The notes under the pieces are model-generated. The model had not been told where the DNA came from. It worked only from the letters and a program-made list of their open reading frames with translations, and searched no databases. This document shows positions 54,091-63,782 of a DNA stretch of 64,000 nucleotides, one piece after another (positions within the stretch are counted from its first letter, which is position 1; every line of letters begins with the position of its first letter). Origin of the DNA: Notospermus geniculatus. Its lineage: Eukaryota > Nemertea > Pilidiophora > Heteronemertea > Lineidae. Location of the stretch: NCBI GenBank assembly GCA_002633025.1, contig NMRB01000708.1:140209-204208 (forward strand), read 5' to 3'. Both the position numbers and the translations under genes were made by a program.

Positions 54091-54440
54091 TTAAAGGGAG
54101 ACTCCATTCATTGTCTAAAATTTCGAATTTTTGAAATATCGTTAATACATTCAAGTTTATTGATATCTGCAACATGTCATATTTTTTTAAATCAGCAAAC
54201 TCATCATTTTAAGCATTTTTATTGCATTCCAAGGGACCACTGCACAGCACATGTGATGTCATGTGTTCAATGAATATTTATGAAGGTACGACCAATAGGC
54301 CTAGCAGTCACAGTATTAGGTCATTCACTACAATAAAAAGTCTTCAGCTTCTGGACACTAGTGACATCACAACTCATGGCAATAGTCTCCATGGATAGAT
54401 AAAAATTCAAAAGTGTAAAATGAGTGGAGTCTCCCTTTAA
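54091..54440. mobile_element. 350-bp TTAA-flanked MITE (GGGAGACTCCA ends)
   Basis: Intact member of the family found in both ZnT intron 2 copies. TTAAAGGGAGACTCCATTC at the left, GGAGTCTCCCTTTAA at the right. Confidence 0.85.
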
Positions 54441-54467
54441 CAAACAGAAGATGATCATAAAAGGAAA

Positions 54468-54647
54468 ATGCCGCGAAGGATTTTGATGTTTGTTAGAACC
54501 AAGGAATGGCATATTGCTCTCACGTACGATCCGATTCCGGTTCAAACATACATGCCAGATGGCTTGGTGACACAGCAATTGCCACCACCGACAACACCTA
54601 TTCCATCAACTACACAACCAAAACGATATTATTACAAATCTTGTTGA
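54468..54647 (+). CDS. Possible short proline-rich coding fragment
   Basis: A 59-codon frame, just right of the MITE, reads MPRRILMFVRTKEWHIALTY and later QQLPPPTTPIPSTTQPKRYY before a stop. The composition looks protein-like, but no family, splice site or second copy supports it. Confidence 0.18.
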   Translation: MPRRILMFVRTKEWHIALTYDPIPVQTYMPDGLVTQQLPPPTTPIPSTTQPKRYYYKSC

Positions 54648-55008
54648 GGGAAGCGACGAGATTCCACTTTAAATTTGTAGGCCTAATCTATTCATTAACT
54701 ACATCTCAACAGCTGCGAAATTCACACTGTGGAGTACGGCCTATATTGTTCATTGCTCCTATACTGAAACAACAGCCGGGTGAGTAACTATAAATGTAAT
54801 CGATAATTTCAAGTAAAATATTGATATTCAGACACTTGAAATCAAATATGGCAACCTTAGGCCTAACAGTCTGGTTGAAACTCGTCTGATCAGACCGATT
54901 ATGTATTATATCGGACGGGTACAAAAAGCGCCACACTTGTTAAAACAAAATATTTCGGCTTCCTCCAGTAATAAAAACGGTGAAATTTTGCACAAACTTA
55001 ATTATTTG

Positions 55009-55271
55009 AAGGGAGTAAGAAATTAAAGTGGAAAATAAGAATTGGGAAATTTTGCACTTTTGCACGAATTTTCCAATTTCTCAAACTGGGGTAAAATTTC
55101 TTTCCCATTTTGAGAAATATCGCCGGAAATATAAGACAAAATGTCATGTCACTTCAAGAAAATTTCTCAAAATGGGAAAAAATTCTATCCGAGTTTGAGA
55201 AATTGAAAAATTCGCCCAAAAGTGCCAAATTTTCCCACTTCTTACTGCCCACTTTTATTTCTTACTCCCTT
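55009..55271. mobile_element. 263-bp MITE (AAGGGAGTAAGAAAT ends), complete copy
   Basis: AAGGGAGTAAGAAAT at the left is mirrored by ATTTCTTACTCCCTT. Inner arms include GTGGAAAAT and AATTTCTCAAA words. It defines the borders of the family also seen at 38890 and 44194. Confidence 0.85.
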
Positions 55272-55821
55272 ATTGTTTAAAAATCTGTCTCAAGTGGTCT
55301 CAATGTCCTCCCCACTCCCCTTGACTTCACAAAGTGACCAATGTGCAAATGGAAATAACATAACATTTTCATAAAGTGACGACCAATATGCTCTGACCTG
55401 AGTATCAGCCAGGGTATCAAATTTCATCCCTTTGGGTCCCTGTATATCAATTCAACACCTCTTGGCCCCCAATATGCACCTTCAACAACTTTGCATCCAT
55501 TTATTTGTCACTTCCACAGCTAACTGAAATTGTCGAAAACTTCTAGGCACGATTTTTCATAATAAAAAATTGCTGATTGGTGACTGTGAAATTAGGGACG
55601 AGTTGATAATGTGGCATATTATCTCTTGTTAGTCGTTTATGTTGGTCAGCGCTAATGGAAAAGTCGTTGGAAGATTCGTTTTTGCCACATTTATGGTTGT
55701 TTTCAAATGGTCATGATCTCTATAGTCATATATCATAATCTCTCGTTGAACAATAAAACAGGATTTAGATTCCAGGGGAACTGTGATCCCTCTCACAGCG
55801 GCGCCAGTTGACACTGGATCG

Positions 55822-56005
55822 GACGCCGACCAAATCGCGCAACGGGGTTGGCGTCGAACGCGAGGTCGCGCGTCGGTCGCCGGCGATGGCCGTGCGTCGA
55901 AGTATGAACTAGGCTTAATTCATACTTCGAGGCACGACCATCGTCGGCGACCGACGCGCGATTTTGAGTTCGACGCCGACCCCGTCGCCCGATTTGGTCG
56001 GCGTC
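55822..56005. mobile_element. 184-bp CpG-rich hairpin (GACGCCGACCAAATCG ends)
   Basis: GACGCCGACCAAATCGCGCA mirrors the right end, and TCGAAGTATGAACTAGGC pairs with AATTCATACTTCGA at the centre. Part of the arm (GTCGTGCGTCGAAGTATG) recurs in direct orientation at about 56135-56165. CpG density is far above the surroundings. Confidence 0.78.
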
Positions 56006-56454
56006 TGATCGCGAGACTGTAATTACTTGAGTCATTTCATAAAGCGTCGCCGTCGCTGAAGTACATGTACGCTGAAATATGAATCAACTCCCCGAATTCG
56101 GCGTCCAGATTTTGAACCGCGCGTCGGACGCCGATGGTCGTGCGTCGAAGTATGAACTAGGCTTAACTGATAAGGACGCGCTTTCACGCAGCGATTTCCC
56201 GCTGACGTGTCGTTTTTTTAATAGGAAAACCAACAACAAAGTCCTTTGCCAATTAAAAAAGTCGATTTTCTGTGAAATCGCCGCGTTTTCCCGCTTTGCG
56301 TCTCGCACGTCACGTCAGTGGGTTCAGGCCTTACGCTTAGAAATATGTCAAATGTTTTACCCAGTAATCTGTCACCACGAGACGTTAAAGATAATGTTTC
56401 TCGACTTCATTGTTTACATTCAATGTTTGGAAACATGGATGTTTACATTAATAT

Positions 56455-56605
56455 GTTATTTGAACTTTTGGGACATGCCAGCCCATCAAATTGAAAACTT
56501 CCAGTACCAAAAAAAATTCTAGAGGGGCATGCCACCAACAAATTACTCATGAGACAAAGAAAGACTGGACACAAACAAATAAAATGTAAATAAACAATGG
56601 TTTTC
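56455..56605. repeat. Dispersed repeat, inverted relative of 32597-32740
   Basis: It shares ACTTTTGGGACATGC, TTCTAGAGGGGCATGCC, ACCAACAAATTACTCATGA and AAAGAAAGACTGGACACA with the ZnT-intron copy. Confidence 0.65.
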
Positions 56606-56954
56606 CTGGCCCGCGAAAATTTTGATTTCGGCAACGTGTACAATGTTTCAAATGCGATGGTCAATGCGTCATCACGAACCGATAATATCAAACGAATGAT
56701 GTAACCAGAGAAATATCGGCACAGAATCACGTCGGAAAGTGAATGTCAGTCCTCATGTTGCAGTCCTGCTGGCAGTACATGAGACACCAAGCAAACTATG
56801 CTCTATTACTATTAGTCACGGTTTTGTTGCATATGGAAATTAGAAAATGAGCAAATATGTACAAAATGATATGAACGGCCGTCATAACCATCTTTATTTG
56901 TGTTCATAGTATTTCATTAAATGCGGCTATTAGGCTACACTGTAAATAGTGTTA

Positions 56955-57138
56955 AGGCGCCGCTCCACGTGACAGTTTTCTATCGAACGTTTGGTGTCAG
57001 ATAGTCAATTATTGCTCTCAGACAGCAATTATTGCTGTCATACAGTACTGTATGGCAGCAATTTTTGCTGCCTGACAGCAATAATTGACTATCTGACACC
57101 AAACGTTCGATAGAAAACTGTCACGTGGAGCGGTGCCT
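56955..57138. mobile_element. 184-bp near-perfect hairpin with TTA target duplication
   Basis: AGGCGCCGCTCCACGTGACAG at the left end is mirrored by CTGTCACGTGGAGCGGTGCCT. Pairing continues through GTTTTCTATCGAACGTTTGG to CAGCAATWATTGCTG words at the centre. TTA flanks both sides (56952-56954 and 57139-57141). This fits a PIF/Harbinger-type MITE. Confidence 0.87.
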
Positions 57139-57271
57139 TTACGTAGTGTGGGGTGTTCATGGAACACTTCAGTGCTTGGCCTGGTTCTCACCCCACTTGA
57201 TTTTCCCAAATGAAGGTCAAACCCAGGTGTAATAACTGAGAATGCCTCCCGTAAGACAGTGCCGCTTTAAT

Positions 57272-57431
57272 AGAGAGGTTTAGGAATCAAACGATAAACG
57301 TAAACTTTACGACAACGTTATTTTTCATACTACACATTAACTAGATTTTACTTTTTAGTATATTGCATTTTCGGTACAAAAATAACGCTGTCGTTAACGT
57401 TAACGTTTATCGTTTGATTTCTAAACCTCCC
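57272..57431. mobile_element. 160-bp hairpin MITE with 3-bp AAT duplication (family of 778-932)
   Basis: Ends GAGGTTTAGGAATCAAACG and CGTTTGATTTCTAAACCTC, flanked by AAT at 57269-57271 and 57432-57434. AAT is the complement of the ATT seen at the other copy. Confidence 0.85.
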
Positions 57432-57942
57432 AATTGTTTGCCGGCGGACACTCAAAAGCAGCAAGACATGTTTATCTGCAGTGCCTCCCCCATTGTCATG
57501 TCGCAGCTTACTGTATCAATCTTTTGTTGGGAGGCACTGACGAACGGGGGGCAATGAAAAATATTACGCCTGTTCTTGAAGTGCAGGGTCATCTTTTTTA
57601 CATTATAGTCATATTATTTCATAGTCGAGCCATACCTAGATTTGCGGCGGGGGTACCTTTATAATAGGAGCAGAAATCGTTCAACCAAAGCTTGATTGCA
57701 AACTAAACTGATTTCACTTTATTTTATGAATGGACATCACTCGATCTGATAGACGAATTAAACGGATTTTACGAATTCCGGTCTGTAAACGATCCCCGTT
57801 ATATTCATTTCCCATATTATTTTCACGAAACTCAACCCCTGACACAATAATGAATTCATAACGTTCCAAGCAAAACGTTCACAGAAACACTGATTTCCAT
57901 TCGGAGTGACGGGCATGTAGCAGTTGAAAAAGCCGAGGGTCC

Positions 57943-58009
57943 AATCAGGGTTTCGAACCCGGGACCTCACGCTTCAAAGTCAAACGCCCTACCGACTGAG
58001 CTAAAGGGA
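57943..58009 (-). repeat. tRNA-like sequence, probable SINE head
   Basis: On the minus strand TTTAGCTCAGTCGGTAGGGCG (A box) and GGTCCCGGGTTCGAAACCC (B box) are excellent, with CTTTGAA at the anticodon-loop position (TTG, Gln-like). The acceptor and anticodon stems do not pair, so it is a SINE head or a pseudogene. Confidence 0.5.
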
Positions 58010-58174
58010 ATTTCCTGGTAGCCCGGGCTTATAGGAGCGCTGACACTATTACACACTTCCCCTGCTTGGGAAGTTGTGTCCCCACAACTGCTTCAGGATT
58101 CCATCCATCAGATTGCTCGATCGATTAATTCCATTATCTGTTGACAGATGGCAGCACCAATAATATTTCATCAA

Positions 58175-58912
58175 NNNNNNNNNNNNNNNNNNNNNNNNNN
58201 NNNNNNNNNNNNNNNNNNNNNNNNNNNNNNNNNNNNNNNNNNNNNNNNNNNNNNNNNNNNNNNNNNNNNNNNNNNNNNNNNNNNNNNNNNNNNNNNNNNN
58301 NNNNNNNNNNNNNNNNNNNNNNNNNNNNNNNNNNNNNNNNNNNNNNNNNNNNNNNNNNNNNNNNNNNNNNNNNNNNNNNNNNNNNNNNNNNNNNNNNNNN
58401 NNNNNNNNNNNNNNNNNNNNNNNNNNNNNNNNNNNNNNNNNNNNNNNNNNNNNNNNNNNNNNNNNNNNNNNNNNNNNNNNNNNNNNNNNNNNNNNNNNNN
58501 NNNNNNNNNNNNNNNNNNNNNNNNNNNNNNNNNNNNNNNNNNNNNNNNNNNNNNNNNNNNNNNNNNNNNNNNNNNNNNNNNNNNNNNNNNNNNNNNNNNN
58601 NNNNNNNNNNNNNNNNNNNNNNNNNNNNNNNNNNNNNNNNNNNNNNNNNNNNNNNNNNNNNNNNNNNNNNNNNNNNNNNNNNNNNNNNNNNNNNNNNNNN
58701 NNNNNNNNNNNNNNNNNNNNNNNNNNNNNNNNNNNNNNNNNNNNNNNNNNNNNNNNNNNNNNNNNNNNNNNNNNNNNNNNNNNNNNNNNNNNNNNNNNNN
58801 NNNNNNNNNNNNNNNNNNNNNNNNNNNNNNNNNNNNNNNNNNNNNNNNNNNNNNNNNNNNNNNNNNNNNNNNNNNNNNNNNNNNNNNNNNNNNNNNNNNN
58901 NNNNNNNNNNNN
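58175..58912. other. Assembly gap (738 N)
   Basis: A run of N. Open frames spanning it are meaningless. It cuts the LINE fragment at 58913. Confidence 0.99.
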
Positions 58913-59420
58913 AGAAAATGCTTCAACTGACCCTTGAAGGAATTGAGAGAGGTACAGTTCCTCACAGATGCAGGGAGTTGGTTCCACAAGTGAGGGGCTC
59001 CAACTGAGAAGGCTCTGCCACCGACTGACATGGCATTGGCCTTAGGAATCGACAGGCGGAGAGCCGATGACGAACGCAGAGTTCGTGAAGTAGCATGAAT
59101 AGTGAGTAGTTCTGAGAGATATGGGGGAGTAAGCTAGGAGAAGAACTTTGTACTTGATTCGTTGTTTCACAGGAAGCCAGTGTACCTAAGTACGGGGGTG
59201 ATTGACGAGCGTTTCCTGGACTTTGTGATTACACGTGCAGCAGAGTTTTGTGCCTTTTGTAACGGTTGGATAGTAGGATTAGGCAGACCAAGAAGGAGGG
59301 CATTACAAAAGTCCAAGCGAGAGATGAAAAGAGCCTGGACGTACGACTTCGTAGCTTTTTCAGACAAGTACTTTCTGATTTTGCCGATGTTGTGCAGGTG
59401 AAAGTTTGTGGCCCGCACAC
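58913..59420 (-). pseudogene. L2/CR1-like LINE reverse transcriptase C-terminus, broken
   Basis: Reading leftwards: HNIGKIRKYLSEKAT, SRLDFCNALLLGLPN, LQKAQNSAARVIT and SSITPVLR; then, after a frame change, HWLPVKQRIKYKVLLLAY. After another small deletion come the RLSIPKANAM region, GGRAFSVGAPHLWNQLP and SFKGQLKHF, immediately before the N gap. These are the standard landmarks downstream of the catalytic palm in L2/CR1-type non-LTR retrotransposons. The catalytic motif, endonuclease and 5' end are missing. It is a 5'-truncated dead copy. Confidence 0.9.
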
Positions 59421-59424
59421 AGGT

Positions 59425-60670
59425 GTTAATCTACGTGTTCCTGTTCATTTGTGACTTCAGTGTCCCTTCCCTTAGCTCGCCACGCCCACATTTATGCCAA
59501 CAATAATATCTTGGAAGAGGAAATGAGAGAGAGAGAGAGAAACTGATGTTGCTCAGACAAGAAAGTGGACCCAGGGTACAATTTCACTTGACGACATCGA
59601 ACATGGGTACACTTTATGTGTACCCAAGAAGTCAATAACCCATTCCGCGTTTCTCTGTGTGTCCCTCATTATCAAGTCGCGCCTTATTCAATCCAATGTA
59701 ATGTCACACTGGCACACGGGCCTCACTGAAAAAGTTACACATGACGTCAATACCCACGGGGCACTTACATAAATTATTGACATGGTTCAGGCTCTTAACC
59801 AAACTATCAAAAGCTGGACTCATGAATTAACGGATATGGAAGATTACTGAAATATTTATCACTGTGGCAATGTAAATGAATTATTATGGTCCTGGTATAT
59901 CAGTGGTGTCAGCAGATATTAGTCGGACAATAGCCTCACCAATTAACAACCCATCCATGTGACTCAATCAATTACACGCAAAGAAAAAAGAGGCAGTTTT
60001 GATACTGATACATTTCCTCTTTTTACCTAGTCCGACTACAAGGCATACTGATTCTCGTTTCTGCTGACCAATGGGGAACCGGCGTGCCCGTAGGATGCGC
60101 TGGGGAACCATTGTTACAACAGAAGGCGCTCATACCTCGCACCAGTCTGTTAGGCCGTGCTCACAGGATTGTGGGTAATCAAGATGGCGTCGGGTGAACT
60201 ACTTTCTTGGCTGATCATGTGACCCCTCGATCCCTGTAGTTTCTAGCATCAAAATATCTATAAACCTCGCTCATTATGAGATTTGTTACTTGCTATAAAA
60301 TTATTCACAAAAAATCGGTAAATATTTTTGCATTAAACAAAGTAATGCTAAGCCGATAACTTGGATTTATTTTTTGCGACCAAGATTCCTACGCTGTGAT
60401 GAGGTCGCAGACGTACACCTCGGTCAAATCTGGCCGAAGTGATACGTTTCACGGCTACACAGGTCTGTTCATAATCAGTCTCGCACAATCAGCCACGCGC
60501 AGCGCAGCCTGTGTGGACACAATGCTGGGGAACAACTCAGTTTTAACACAAAAGCGCATGCGCTGCGACGTTGAAAACGTCAGTGATTTGCGCATCGTTC
60601 GTAACGTCATGTGCGATACGTTATTCAAAATCAATGACGTTGCAAGGACTATGACGTAGGTGCATAGCCT
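59425..60670. other. Non-coding; (GA)n microsatellite near 59527
   Basis: A short GAGAGAGAGAGAGA tract lies at about 59527-59541. No exon or transposon end is recognised. Confidence 0.45.
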
Positions 60671-60689
60671 CTATATGAGGACCAAAATG

Positions 60690-61104
60690 GCCGATATTAT
60701 TGTCAATCTTTCGTCCACGCATCATGCCAGAAGCACATGGCCCTATTTTGGGCCCCATATTGTGCAATAATATTGATCGTGTATGGGCGGGTTAAAGCGA
60801 CCTATCCACGTGCAATATTATTCCACAATATGAGGATCAAAATGGGCAATATTATTGCCAATCTTTCTTCCATCCATTAAGCCGACCATACACGATCAAT
60901 ATTATTGCACAATATGGGGCCCACAATAGGGGCATGTGCTTCTGGCATCAGGGTTGGAAGAAATATTGGCAAGATATCGCCCATTTTGGTCCCCATATTG
61001 TGCAATAATATTGAACGTGTATGGGCGGCTTTATGCCAGAAGCACATGGCCCTATTTTGGGCCCCATATTGTGCAATAATATTGATCGTGTATCGGCGGC
61101 TTTA
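60690..61104. mobile_element. Cluster of nested ACACGATCAATATTATTGCAC MITEs
   Basis: GCCCCATATTGTGCAATAA and ATATTGATCGTGTATGGGCG occur several times in both orientations (about 60750, 60885, 60995, 61060), with AGAAGCACATGGCCC repeated twice. It looks like a MITE inserted into or duplicated within a sibling element. Confidence 0.7.
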
Positions 61105-61610
61105 CACCAGTAAACCATTAATGCCGCTGGGTTTGTCTTCTATTCTACAGTTGTCATAATATTTTATTGGCACATTATATCACAATTAATTTGGGCATTT
61201 GGTACGAATTCTAGGTTAATACGTCAACATAATCGAAAAAAGCGCCATTTGCATATCGGCTAATTTTTTCAAGTGAAAATCTAGATGAGACAATTTGTTT
61301 CGACAATTTATTTTTCAGCAAGTTATTACATCGAAAGGGCAATCTGACGTTGTGAATTTTCGGAACGTGGTCAGACGTTGTAAATAAAACATGTCAAAAC
61401 ACCATAAAAGTACAAATTACATGACGAAAATGAAGGCGCACTAGCTAATACAGCACCACTTACATATGTATCATTGGCCCACTATGAAAACTGTAGGAAG
61501 TTAAAGTCAGCTAAAAAGAGTACTGTTACTCGTTTTTCATGGCCTATCTGATATAATTAGTGTTCATCACAAAATCAAATTGCTATGATGAAAAGATATT
61601 TCTGTGGACT

Positions 61611-62088
61611 AAAGCTGCGTTTAGCAGACATCCGGAATGCGGTATAGGGACGCGGAATCCCCGGCGGAAGCGATATGTTGTAACATTTTCGCATACAATG
61701 ATTGTATGCGAAAATGTCGAATTAGCGGAACCGGCGGAAACAGCGGAACCGAACGGAACCTGGCGGAAACAACATAAATATGGTGTTCTTTGAAATAATG
61801 TTGTTTAGGAAAATATCTCTTACCATCAACAAGAACATAATCTGGACGATTAGATAATAAAAAATGTAATTTTGATAAATAGTTTAAAATTATGATATCA
61901 AAAATGGTATTCCTCAGGAATTTCCTGGTCGTGACGTCAAACCTGCCTGACCACAGATAAAGATCAGCCAGCAAGCCATCACTGACAAGACAGCTCACTC
62001 ACGCCAAAGAATCCTGCTTCCAAAATGAACTGCAGACCAGGTTCCGTTCGGTTTCGCTGTTTCCGCCGGTTCCGTTAATTCGACATGG
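61611..62088. mobile_element. Disrupted inverted-repeat element with CGGAACCGGCGGAAAC arms
   Basis: A left segment homologous to 52923-53068 (TTTAGCAGACATCCGGAATG) leads to a perfect 33-bp palindrome (61684-61716, TTTTCGCATACAATG and its inverse). The arm 61717-61763 (AGCGGAACCGGCGGAAAC) is mirrored at 62037-62083. Several MITEs appear stacked. Confidence 0.65.
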
Positions 62089-62600
62089 CCCATCGGACAC
62101 CTGTATAAACCCGTTTCACATGGGTCGAGATAAGAGAGCTGAGATGTTGATTTGGCCCAATCCTATTGTTTTCCTTCTCTGCCTAATTTATTGTAAAATG
62201 GAAGAGAGTTCTGTGCATTGTCTAAGTGTTTTCCAGTTGAACAGAAAATGCTTTGTTATGTCAAAAACACTTTTAAATTTTCAAATCCGATGAATAACGG
62301 TTTTACAATGCTAAATTTGTAGCACGTTTGGGCCGTAACCATTATGCATTCCCCCTTGCCTTGATACACATGATTGTTTGATCTGTCCGACTTCAGAGGA
62401 TTGGAATGGCTCACCTATAACCAGAGGGGTGCAAGGTGCAATTAGATCAGTGGCTCAGATCAACCAGATGATGTAAGATTATGTAAAATTGGTCAAAGTA
62501 TACCTAATAGAAATAAATCAAATCAAGATGGTTTTGTATTAAGCTGGCTCAAGTGAGGTTAAGAAAGTAAACGATAAACGTAAGGATACGACAATAGAGA

Positions 62601-62719
62601 GCTTTCGCAAATCCCCCGAAACGCCAATGCGAACGCCAATCCCATTGTTTGATGCCACGAAGAGAGCACCGAACAGAAAGACAGACGTATCGCGTAGGCG
62701 TTTCGGGGGCTTTGCGAAC
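62601..62719. mobile_element. 119-bp foldback MITE (GCTTTCGCAAATCCCCCGAA ends)
   Basis: GCTTTCGCAAATCCCCCGAAA at the left is mirrored by TTTCGGGGGCTTTGCGAAC. It abuts a fragment of the AAACGATAAACGTAA family (62570-62595). Confidence 0.75.
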
Positions 62720-62744
62720 CTAGGTCTGTGTCCCGCGCCGGGCG

Positions 62745-63191
62745 GGAATTTCAACATTTTGGTTCCAGAAGTCACCGTCTGAGGGCGTCGTTTTGTGACT
62801 TCGGCACTGGCTGGGTGCCATATTTGTTTTTTTCTTTGATGACGTCACTGAATCTCTAAGATGGCGGCAGCAGATAAACAAGACACTTCAGTTTTTCTGT
62901 CCAAAATTGCCCTCTCTATTGTGAATAAACGTCGGAATACCGAGTACAGTTATTTAAAACCAAAACAGTCTGACGCACTGAGATATGCTACTACATCGGA
63001 TACGATGGGTATTTTGCCTACGGGCTACGGCAAGTCACTGATCTTCGAGTTGCTATCCCATTCTAAAAATAGCTCAACTCTGCTGGGGGCAGGCAGAAAT
63101 CCATCCTGATAGCGCAATGGTGTCCAGCCAGTGCCGAAGTCACAAAACGACGCCATCAGACGGTGACTTCGGGAACCAAAATGGAATTTCA
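62745..63191. repeat. Inverted repeat enclosing the RecQ-like exon
   Basis: 62745-62818 and 63117-63191 are about 74-bp inverted copies. They contain TTTTGGTTCC, GAAGTCACCGTCTGA and GGCGTCGTTTTGTGACTTCG then GCACTGGCTGG, with a few mismatches. The enclosed 300 bp holds the helicase-like 5' exon. Confidence 0.85.
62861..63109 (+). pseudogene. RecQ-like DNA helicase, 5' exon fragment
   Basis: From an ATG in a good context (AAGATGGCGG) the frame reads MAAADKQDTSVFLSKIAL, then YLKPKQSDALRYA (a RecQ-type motif 0, with the conserved Gln), then GILPTGYGKSLIFELL, a Walker A box with Lys-58. This matches the opening of RecQ-family superfamily 2 helicases, which take ATP energy to unwind DNA 3'-5'. 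Similarity ends at about residue 66, and the frame stops at 63109 without a clear donor. No DEAH box or later motif follows before the window end. It may be a captured fragment, a pseudogene, or an intact first exon whose donor I have missed. Confidence 0.6.
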
Positions 63192-63235
63192 ATGCCATGT
63201 GACGTCATTGTCCTATCGTTTAAGCTAGCAGCCAC

Positions 63236-63540
63236 CATCACCACTTTCGTTGCTCGTACAGGCAATTTTCGTGATCGGCAATTTTTGTGGCGATTGCCGG
63301 TTTACAGCAGACGTCACCACTCAGTGGTCTCATGTGCTGCTGATGGCCATGCATCACCACAACTGGCAACTGCGAGCAATTGTCGTGGTGAGAAATCAAA
63401 CCGATTTGATTTTCGGCAACTTGTGGCAACTCGTGGTCACCACAGAATTTCCGTGGTGAGTGGTCGTTGCCGGCCACAGCACACTTCGCCATCTTCGTGG
63501 CGACCACGGAAATTGCCTGTATGAGCAACGGAATGGTGAC
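63236..63540. mobile_element. 305-bp MITE (CACYATTCCGTTGCTCATACAGG-type ends)
   Basis: TTCGTTGCTCGTACAGGCAA at the left pairs with TTGCCTGTATGAGCAACGGA at the right. GGCGATTGCCGG, GTGGTCACCAC and similar words fold inside. Confidence 0.7.
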
Positions 63541-63782
63541 GTGTGCTGCAGGCTTTACATTTGTCGTTCATTTCCTTCACCTGACTAATTAGGGACCGTC
63601 TCAAAAGTACCATGAAGCCAAAGAAGTGAATCTTTTTTCACTTCTGTCTTGACTCCCTCCCCCAGAAGTGAAATTTCGGCATCTAATTGGCTTCACTCAC
63701 GGGCGGTATTGAACAAGTCTTATTAAAGATGTTGGGTAAGAAGAAATCCAAAGAAGAAAGCACCAAAATTGACACACAAAGT

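Noticed and set aside
57943-58009. Functional tRNA-Gln gene
   Set aside because: The boxes are excellent but the acceptor and anticodon stems fail to pair. A SINE head is more likely.
58049-59031. Long open frames spanning the 738-N gap
   Set aside because: N was translated as unknown residue. Only the sequence right of the gap (LINE fragment) is informative.
59162-59454. Plus-strand frames opposite the LINE fragment
   Set aside because: They are antisense to the recognisable reverse-transcriptase segment.
60690-61104. CRISPR-like array of regularly repeated words
   Set aside because: Repeats are in both orientations, unevenly spaced and part of MITE ends. The genome is clearly eukaryotic.
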